From Pseudoclavibacter helvolus (lineage in GTDB: Bacteria; Actinomycetota; Actinomycetes; Actinomycetales; Microbacteriaceae), in contig NZ_JACHWJ010000004.1 in the NCBI RefSeq assembly GCF_014191305.1, positions 310,001 through 374,000 of the forward strand: a DNA stretch of 64,000 nucleotides, given 5' to 3'. A model generated the notes under the pieces. The model did no database searches and was not told where the DNA came from. It worked only from the letters and a program-made list of their open reading frames with translations. Below, piece after piece: positions 57,901 through 64,000 of this stretch (the stretch's first letter is position 1; every line of letters starts with the position of its first letter). The translations under genes were made by a program, and so were the position numbers.

Positions 57901-58509
57901 GTGCTCAAGGTAGTTGTCCTCATCTCCGGCGCGGGTTCGAACCTGCGTGCGCTGCTCGAGACACTCCGGATCTCCGCTGATTCCGAGTCGCCCATCGACG
58001 CCGAGGTCGTCGCGATCGGTGCGGATACGCAGGCTGCTGGCCTCGCGCTCGCGGAGGAGTTCCGCATCCCGTCGTTTGTAGTGCGGCCGAAGGACTTCGC
58101 CGACAGGACGGCTTGGGGTGCGGAGCTGCTCGCCCAGATTCAGCAATTCGAACCGGACCTGACCCTGCTCTCCGGGTTCATGAGGCTCGTGCCGCCAGCC
58201 GTGGTGGATGCACTTTCCCCGAGTCTGGTGAACACCCACCCCGCGTACCTGCCTGAGTTCCCCGGCGCCCACGCCGTGCGCGACGCTCTCGAGGCAGGCG
58301 TCCCCGAGACGGGCGCCTCCATCATCATCGTCGACAACGGTGTCGACACCGGACCGATCATCGATCGTGTCCGCATCCCCGTGCTCCCCGGTGACACCGA
58401 GGAGCTGCTGCACGGCCGCATCAAGGTCGCGGAGCGCCGTCTGCTGGAAGACACTGTCCGAGGCGTCGCCTCAGGCGAAATCGCACTCGAGGAAAGAGCC
58501 ACCGCATGA
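57901..58509 (+). CDS. purN: Phosphoribosylglycinamide formyltransferase
   Basis: PurN formylates GAR with 10-formyl-THF in purine synthesis. 202 aa. It has the nucleotide loop [15 protein letters not shown], the catalytic Asn-His in [16 protein letters not shown] and Asp in [14 protein letters not shown] at 57901 begins the conserved sequence. The TGA overlaps the purH ATG (ATGA), so the two are translated together. The preceding spacer holds GACTAGACTGACC, a possible -10. Confidence 0.96.
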   Translation: MLKVVVLISGAGSNLRALLETLRISADSESPIDAEVVAIGADTQAAGLALAEEFRIPSFVVRPKDFADRTAWGAELLAQIQQFEPDLTLLSGFMRLVPPAVVDALSPSLVNTHPAYLPEFPGAHAVRDALEAGVPETGASIIIVDNGVDTGPIIDRVRIPVLPGDTEELLHGRIKVAERRLLEDTVRGVASGEIALEERATA

Positions 58510-60161
58510 GTACCCCCGCCTCCCACGGATCCTCCCACGGATCGCTGGCAACCCTCGAGCGCATCGAGCCGAAGCGCGCGCTTGTCTCCGTAAGCGACAA
58601 GAGCGGGCTCATCGAGCTCGCCGCCGGCCTCAAGGCCGCTGGCGTCGAGATCGTCTCGACGGGCTCGACGGCGAAGACCATCCGCGAGGCCGGCTACGAC
58701 GTCACCGACGTCCAGCAGGTCACCGGGTTCCCCGAGTCGCTCGACGGCCGCGTCAAGACCCTGCACCCAGGCGTGCACGCCGGCATCCTCGCGGACCGTC
58801 GCATCGACGACCACGTCCGTCAGCTCGAGGAGCTCGGCATCGCGCCGTTCGAGCTCATCGTGGTCAACCTGTACCCATTCGTTGAGACGGTCGCGTCTGG
58901 GGCGGATGCGCCTGCGATCATCGAGCAGATCGACATCGGCGGCCCCGCGCTTGTGCGTGCCTCTGCCAAGAACTTCGCGAACGCCACGATCGTGACGTCG
59001 CCGAGCGACTACACGAAGGTGCTCGAGGAGATTTCGGGCGGCGGCGTGACGCTGTCGACGCGCCGGGCGCTTGCCGCGGCCGCTTTCCAGCACACCTCGA
59101 GCTACGACCAGGCCGTCGGCGCGTGGTTCGTGTCGCACATCGCCGAGGTCGAGGCCGCAGGCCAGGCGGCCGTCGCCGATGATGCGTCCGAGGTGCTCCC
59201 GAGCTCGTTCACGATCGAGGGCACCCAGCTCGCGACGCTGCGCTACGGCGAGAACTCGCACCAGGTCGCCGCGGTCTACGGCCGCGATGGTGGGCGCGGC
59301 ATCGCCCAGGCGGAGCAGCTCCACGGCAAGGAGATGTCGTACAACAACTACGTCGACGCCGACGCAGCCCTGCGTGCAGCCTTCGATCACACGTCGCCCG
59401 CCGTCGCCATCATCAAGCACGCTAACCCCTGCGGCATCGCCGTTGCGCCCGAGGGCCTCGCGCCCGCTGAGGCCATCGCAGAGGCACACCGCCGCGCACA
59501 CGCCTGCGACCCGGTCAGCGCCTACGGTGGCGTCGTCGCCGCGAACCGCGAGGTCTCGCCCGAGATGGCGCAGACCCTCTCCAAGATCTTCACCGAGGTG
59601 GTCATCGCGCCGAGCTTCGCCCCCGAGGCGCTCGAGGTGCTCAGCGCCAAGAAGAACATCCGCCTGCTGCAGCTCCCGGCCGACCCTGCGCTCGAGGAAC
59701 GTGAGGTGCGCCAGATCTCCGGCGGTTTCCTCGTGCAGAGCGCCGACCGCTTTGAGGCTGACGCGTCGCTGCTCGAGGGCTGGACGCTCGTGGCGGGCGC
59801 CCCGGCGTCTGGCCAGACCGTTGATGACCTCGAGTTCGCCTGGCGTGCCTGCCGCGCCGTCAAGTCGAACGCGATCCTGCTCGCCTCCGAGGGTGCATCC
59901 GTCGGCGTCGGCATGGGCCAGGTCAACCGGGTCGACTCCTGCCACCTCGCCGTCTCGCGCGCGGGGGAGCGGGCCGCGGGCTCGGTTGCCGCGTCAGACG
60001 CGTTCTTCCCCTTCGCGGATGGCCTTGAGGTCTTGCTCGAGGCAGGCGTCAGCGCCGTCGTGCAGCCGGGAGGATCCATCCGCGACGAAGAGGTCATCGC
60101 GGCCGCCGAGAAGGCTGGCGTGACGATGTACTTCACCGGCGAGCGCCACTTCTTCCACTGA
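58506..60161 (+). CDS. purH: Bifunctional AICAR formyltransferase / IMP cyclohydrolase
   Basis: 551 aa, catalysing the last two steps to IMP. The N-terminal cyclohydrolase (about 15-215) starts [20 protein letters not shown] and has the [14 protein letters not shown] segment. The formyltransferase part contains [12 protein letters not shown] and [16 protein letters not shown], and the chain ends [12 protein letters not shown]-like ([13 protein letters not shown]). It overlaps purN by four bases. IMP so made feeds GuaB (25246). Confidence 0.97.
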   Translation: MSTPASHGSSHGSLATLERIEPKRALVSVSDKSGLIELAAGLKAAGVEIVSTGSTAKTIREAGYDVTDVQQVTGFPESLDGRVKTLHPGVHAGILADRRIDDHVRQLEELGIAPFELIVVNLYPFVETVASGADAPAIIEQIDIGGPALVRASAKNFANATIVTSPSDYTKVLEEISGGGVTLSTRRALAAAAFQHTSSYDQAVGAWFVSHIAEVEAAGQAAVADDASEVLPSSFTIEGTQLATLRYGENSHQVAAVYGRDGGRGIAQAEQLHGKEMSYNNYVDADAALRAAFDHTSPAVAIIKHANPCGIAVAPEGLAPAEAIAEAHRRAHACDPVSAYGGVVAANREVSPEMAQTLSKIFTEVVIAPSFAPEALEVLSAKKNIRLLQLPADPALEEREVRQISGGFLVQSADRFEADASLLEGWTLVAGAPASGQTVDDLEFAWRACRAVKSNAILLASEGASVGVGMGQVNRVDSCHLAVSRAGERAAGSVAASDAFFPFADGLEVLLEAGVSAVVQPGGSIRDEEVIAAAEKAGVTMYFTGERHFFH

Positions 60162-60230
60162 TTCGCGCGGGCCAGCGCCGCCGGGCGCTGGCTTCAGCTC
60201 GCCCGCACACGACACCCACGAGAGCAGCAA

Positions 60231-61532
60231 TTGAGCACCAAGAACTCCCAGCCCGTCACCCACGTGAGCGAGCTCGACGGCGGAACGCGCTTCAACGCGG
60301 CGCTCGTCGCGGCCATGGGCGTCGCGTTGGCGACGCTCCTCACCTCGCTTGTGGTCATGAACGAGCGAGACCTGACAATGGTGCTCTCGCCGCTCACGAC
60401 GCTCACGGACACGTTCGACTTCTACTCGCTTTCGGTGCTCATCCTGCTGGTCCTCGTCACGCTTGTCGGTTGGCTCGGGTGGCTCCGCAACTGGTGGATC
60501 TCCGCGATCGCCGGCCTTGTAGTGACGGTTCTCGCCGGCACCGTCGGCTATGTGGTGCGGCTCGCGACGGGCGGCGCCGAGTTCACTGGTGAGACCTGGT
60601 CGGCGATCTTCACCGAGTTCTTCGGACTCAACTTCGTGTTCCTCGTGTCAGGGACGGTCTTCACAGCCCTCATCGGTCCGGCGCTGTTCCGCCGCCAGGT
60701 CGCTGACATGCTCCAGGATGTGTCGGGCCGCGTCGCGCACGCCGGAGAACTCCGCCGGTTCGCGGAGTCGAGCAGGAAGCTCGCGCTTGTGCGCATCCCC
60801 GCAGCCAACCCGCAGGACGCTCAGGTCACGTTCCAGGAGCGAGCCGAGGTCGACCGAGATCGCGCCAACGAGCAGTGGGAGTCCTACGTGGCGCTGCTCG
60901 ACGAGCACGGCTGGGAGACACGCGAGGTGCCAGCGGCTGAGACGATGCCGGACTCGGTCTTCACGGAAGACCAGGTTGTTGTGCTCGGTCAGGTCGCGAT
61001 CCTGGGCCGGAGTGGAGCAGCATCCCGTCGAGCCGAGCTGCCCGGCGTGCGCGCGTCCCTCTCCGAGACGGAATTCGTGACGATGGAGATCGAAGCGCCA
61101 GCCACACTCGACGGCGGCGACGTGCTGCTCGCGGGCGACACGGTCTACGTCGGGGCCTCGACCCGCACCAACGCTGAGGGCATCCGGGCGCTCCGAGAGA
61201 TCGCCCTCGACCTCGGCTACCGGGTGGTGGCGGTTCCTATCAAGGGTGCTCTGCACCTGAAGAGCGTCGCGACGGCGTTGCCAGACGGCACCGTCATCGC
61301 CTGGACGCCGGCGCTCGAGCAGCCTTCGCTCTTCGGCGGCTACATCGAGGCACCCGAACTGCTCGGCGCGAGCATCCTGCCACTCGACGCGGACACCGTC
61401 CTCGTCTCGGCAGCGGCCCCCGCGACCGCGAAGCTCGTGAAGCGCCTCGGCTACAACGTCGTCACCCTCGACCTCTCGGAGTTCGAGAAGCTCGAGGGCG
61501 GCGTCACCTGCCTGTCGGCCCGCGCCTACTAG
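60231..61532 (+). CDS. Membrane-anchored DDAH-like amidinohydrolase
   Basis: 433 aa. Residues 1-155 hold four membrane helices (about 22-43, 64-84, 88-110 and 126-150). Residues 185-433 are a complete dimethylarginine dimethylaminohydrolase-like fold: ALVRIPAANP, PDSVFTED (D241, E246), GAASRRAEL, LDGGDVLLAG, H342 (GALHLKSVAT) and C427 (GGVTCLSARAY). DDAH hydrolyses methylarginines to citrulline; related enzymes take arginine. The fusion to a membrane domain is unusual. Start is TTG 60231 after AGAGCAG. It is followed by a perfect hairpin. Confidence 0.85.
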   Translation: MSTKNSQPVTHVSELDGGTRFNAALVAAMGVALATLLTSLVVMNERDLTMVLSPLTTLTDTFDFYSLSVLILLVLVTLVGWLGWLRNWWISAIAGLVVTVLAGTVGYVVRLATGGAEFTGETWSAIFTEFFGLNFVFLVSGTVFTALIGPALFRRQVADMLQDVSGRVAHAGELRRFAESSRKLALVRIPAANPQDAQVTFQERAEVDRDRANEQWESYVALLDEHGWETREVPAAETMPDSVFTEDQVVVLGQVAILGRSGAASRRAELPGVRASLSETEFVTMEIEAPATLDGGDVLLAGDTVYVGASTRTNAEGIRALREIALDLGYRVVAVPIKGALHLKSVATALPDGTVIAWTPALEQPSLFGGYIEAPELLGASILPLDADTVLVSAAAPATAKLVKRLGYNVVTLDLSEFEKLEGGVTCLSARAY

Positions 61533-61574
61533 TCGGTCGCACGAGCAGTCGCTAGCGCATCCCCGATCGTTGCG

Positions 61575-61618
61575 CGGCGGTTCGCCCTCTTGCAGTCCTG
61601 CGAGAGGGCGAACCGCCG
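61575..61618. terminator. Perfect 16-bp hairpin between convergent genes
   Basis: cggcggttcgccctct (61575-61590) pairs exactly with agagggcgaaccgccg (61603-61618). It lies between the DDAH-like gene (+) and the GNAT gene (-), as a bidirectional terminator would. Confidence 0.85.
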
Positions 61619-61641
61619 GGCAGTGATCGTGGGGAAACGCT

Positions 61642-62118
61642 CTACAGCGAGCCGGTCCCGTGCTGGCTGAGCTCCCGCTCGCCGACGGTCTCGCCGTACT
61701 GGGTTTCCCCTGTGACGATGAAGCCGAGGCCACGGAAGAAGTCGCCAGGCCCGAGGTCGCCCTCTTCCCAGATGGTGGTCACCTTGTCGAAGCCGCGGCG
61801 CGCGGCCTCGTCGAGGATCGCGTTCACCGCGAACGACCCGATGCCGCGACGCTGGAAGTCGGCGTCGACGTTCATCCGCAGGATCGTGGCCCGGAAGAGC
61901 TCGTCTGGAGCATCCTCGTCAAAGTTCGCCATGATGAAGCCCACGACGCGACCGTCAAGGACAACAACCCTGGGCCACGACGTCGTCTGGTTGACGTAGG
62001 CCTCCGAGATGGAGTTCGAGACGGGCGCAACAAACGCCTCTTGGCCTGGTTTCAGTGTGAGCGTGTTGGCGGCGACGATGTTGTCGGCGGACAGCTCTTC
62101 GATATACAGCTCGCTCAT
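61642..62118 (-). CDS. GNAT family N-acetyltransferase
   Basis: 158 aa, starting MSELYIEELSADNIVAANTL at ATG 62118. The acetyl-CoA loop NVDADFQRRGIGSFAVNAIL and the following FFRGLGFIVTG mark a GNAT fold. The substrate is unknown. The frame is open further upstream to 62181, but this part overlaps the likely promoter of icd. It is divergent from icd. Confidence 0.85.
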   Translation of the reverse strand: MSELYIEELSADNIVAANTLTLKPGQEAFVAPVSNSISEAYVNQTTSWPRVVVLDGRVVGFIMANFDEDAPDELFRATILRMNVDADFQRRGIGSFAVNAILDEAARRGFDKVTTIWEEGDLGPGDFFRGLGFIVTGETQYGETVGERELSQHGTGSL

Positions 62119-62204
62119 GCATGCAGGGTAGCGGTCCGTCTGAGTATTTCTCCGAATGCGGCCCCGGTAGGCTGTAGGCAAACCGCGCGCAGAAGGAGAA
62201 CTTT

Positions 62205-63422
62205 ATGGCGAAGATCAAGGTCGAGGGAACGGTTGTCGAGCTCGACGGCGACGAGATGACCCGCATCATCTGGCAGAAGATCAAGGACACGCTCATCCAC
62301 CCGTATCTCGACGTGAACCTCGAGTACTACGACCTGGGCATTGAGAAGCGCGACGAGACGGACGACCAGATCACGGTCGACGCGGCTCACGCGATCCAGA
62401 AGCACGGCGTCGGCATCAAGTGCGCGACGATTACCCCAGACGAGGCACGCGTCGAGGAGTTCGGCCTCAAGCAGATGTGGCGCTCCCCGAATGGCACCAT
62501 CCGCAACATCCTCGGTGGCGTCATCTTCCGTGAGCCCATCATCATCTCGAACATCCCCCGCCTCGTACCTGGCTGGAACAAGCCCATCATCGTGGGACGC
62601 CACGCGTTCGGCGACCAGTACCGGGCTACCGACTTCCGCTTCGCGGGCGAGGGAAAGCTCACGGTCGAGTTCACGCCGGACGACGGCTCCGAGCCGCAGA
62701 AGTTCGAGGTCTTCCACTCCCCGGGCGACGGAATCGCCCAGGTGCAGTACAACCTCGACGCGTCCATCACTGACTTCGCTCGTGCGTCGCTCAACTACGG
62801 ACTCACGCGCGGCTACCCCGTGTACCTGTCGACGAAGAACACGATCCTGAAGAAGTACGACGGTCGCTTCAAGGACATCTTCCAGGAGATCTTCGAGGCC
62901 GAGTTCAAGGAGAAGTTCGACGCAGCGGGCATCACGTACGAGCACCGCCTCATCGACGACATGGTCGCCGCTTCGCTCAAGTGGGAGGGCGGCTACGTCT
63001 GGGCCTGCAAGAACTACGACGGCGACGTCCAGTCGGACACGGTCGCGCAGGGCTTCGGCTCGCTCGGGCTCATGACGAGCGTCCTCACGACTCCTGACGG
63101 CAAGGTCGTCGAGGCTGAGGCAGCGCACGGCACGGTCACGCGCCACTACCGCCAGCACCAGCAGGGCAAGCCCACGTCGACGAACCCGATCGCTTCGATC
63201 TACGCCTGGACGCGCGGCCTCGCGCACCGCGGCAAGCTCGACGGCAACCAGGAGCTCATCGACTTCACGCAGGCGCTCGAAGAGGTTGTCATCGAGACCG
63301 TTGAGTCGGGCAAGATGACGAAGGACCTCGCCGCGCTTGTCGGTGAGGGAACGCCGTACCAGACGACCGACGACTTCATGAACTCGATCGCCGAGAACCT
63401 CGCCGCTCGAGTTTCCGCGTAA
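62205..63422 (+). CDS. icd: NADP-dependent isocitrate dehydrogenase
   Basis: 405 aa, the homodimeric NADP-type enzyme of the eukaryote-like subfamily rather than the monomeric 80-kDa form found in many actinobacteria. It begins [20 protein letters not shown] and has [45 protein letters not shown] and [15 protein letters not shown]. It makes 2-oxoglutarate and NADPH. ATG 62205 follows an AGAAGGAGAA Shine-Dalgarno. A hairpin ends the gene before mdh. Confidence 0.96.
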   Translation: MAKIKVEGTVVELDGDEMTRIIWQKIKDTLIHPYLDVNLEYYDLGIEKRDETDDQITVDAAHAIQKHGVGIKCATITPDEARVEEFGLKQMWRSPNGTIRNILGGVIFREPIIISNIPRLVPGWNKPIIVGRHAFGDQYRATDFRFAGEGKLTVEFTPDDGSEPQKFEVFHSPGDGIAQVQYNLDASITDFARASLNYGLTRGYPVYLSTKNTILKKYDGRFKDIFQEIFEAEFKEKFDAAGITYEHRLIDDMVAASLKWEGGYVWACKNYDGDVQSDTVAQGFGSLGLMTSVLTTPDGKVVEAEAAHGTVTRHYRQHQQGKPTSTNPIASIYAWTRGLAHRGKLDGNQELIDFTQALEEVVIETVESGKMTKDLAALVGEGTPYQTTDDFMNSIAENLAARVSA

Positions 63423-63450
63423 GCGACGCTCGACGTCCCCAGGGACTGGT

Positions 63451-63488
63451 GAAGCCCCGCATCCTGCCTCGGCAGGGTACGGGGCTTC
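63451..63488 (+). terminator. Terminator hairpin after icd
   Basis: gaagccccg (63451-63459) pairs with cggggcttc (63480-63488), with a further inner stem cctgcc/ggcagg. The tail tgcgttggg is not T-rich. Confidence 0.75.
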
Positions 63489-63504
63489 TGCGTTGGGCGA
63501 ATAG

Positions 63505-64000
<496 letters not shown>

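Overview
The window is a high-GC actinobacterial chromosome segment. The gene order is infA-rpmJ-rpsM-rpsK-rpoA-rplQ-truA, rplM-rpsI-glmM, then coaA/glmS and alr-tsaE-tsaB-rimI::tsaD. That order, with frequent GTG/TTG starts, ATGA/GTGA stop-start overlaps and a CIRCE-controlled groES, fits the family Microbacteriaceae. I cannot name a genus from sequence alone.

Layout. (1) 1-7.3 kb: translation and transcription core (IF-1, L36, S13, S11, RNAP alpha, L17, TruA, L13, S9) and GlmM. (2) 7.6-11.1 kb: a mannitol PTS set (HPr, EIICB, EIIA, mannitol-1-phosphate dehydrogenase) closed by a strong hairpin. (3) 11.2-19.9 kb: long intergenic hairpins, coaA (minus), glmS, acpS, an abnormal 623-aa alanine racemase, and tRNA t6A genes tsaE, tsaB and a rimI::tsaD fusion. 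(4) 20.0-22.3 kb: three tandem small membrane proteins with low-complexity N-termini, then a 27-bp tandem repeat and a methyltransferase. (5) 23.7-33.1 kb: groES, rarD, guaB, guaB3, glpD, a SURF1-family gene, a DUF3817-like gene and guaA. (6) 33.1-42.3 kb: an accessory block absent from the usual core order. It has an FHA-domain protein on the plus strand facing a minus-strand run of eight genes: a 157-aa unknown, a 590-aa coiled-coil/membrane protein, a zinc-ribbon protein, a 204-aa unknown, a Ycf46-like AAA+ ATPase, a zinc-ribbon/membrane protein, a VanY-like peptidase and a multi-pass membrane protein. (7) 42.3-43.4 kb: an IS630-family element sitting between the stop codon of a Bax-inhibitor-1 (YccA-like) gene and what looks like that gene's terminator. 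(8) 43.4-64 kb: housekeeping genes including glpQ-like, an aldo/keto reductase, pcrA, sucCD, a CydDC-like ABC exporter pair, chorismate mutase, a DUF6350-like gene, purN-purH, a membrane-anchored DDAH-like protein, a GNAT, icd and a truncated mdh.

How the genes work together. GlmS and GlmM supply amino-sugar precursors and Alr supplies D-alanine for peptidoglycan. TsaE, TsaB and TsaD make the t6A tRNA modification, and RimI is joined to TsaD. GuaB and GuaA make GMP, and PurN and PurH serve IMP synthesis. SucCD, Icd and Mdh are TCA-cycle enzymes. The mannitol PTS imports mannitol as the 1-phosphate, which MtlD oxidises to fructose 6-phosphate.

Most notable: a single-chain duplicated alanine racemase in which the two copies have lost complementary catalytic elements; the AAA+/FHA/zinc-ribbon/membrane accessory locus, which I cannot match to a named system and which carries two probable homopolymer frameshifts; a DDAH-like enzyme fused to a four-helix membrane domain; and several long intergenic inverted-repeat elements.
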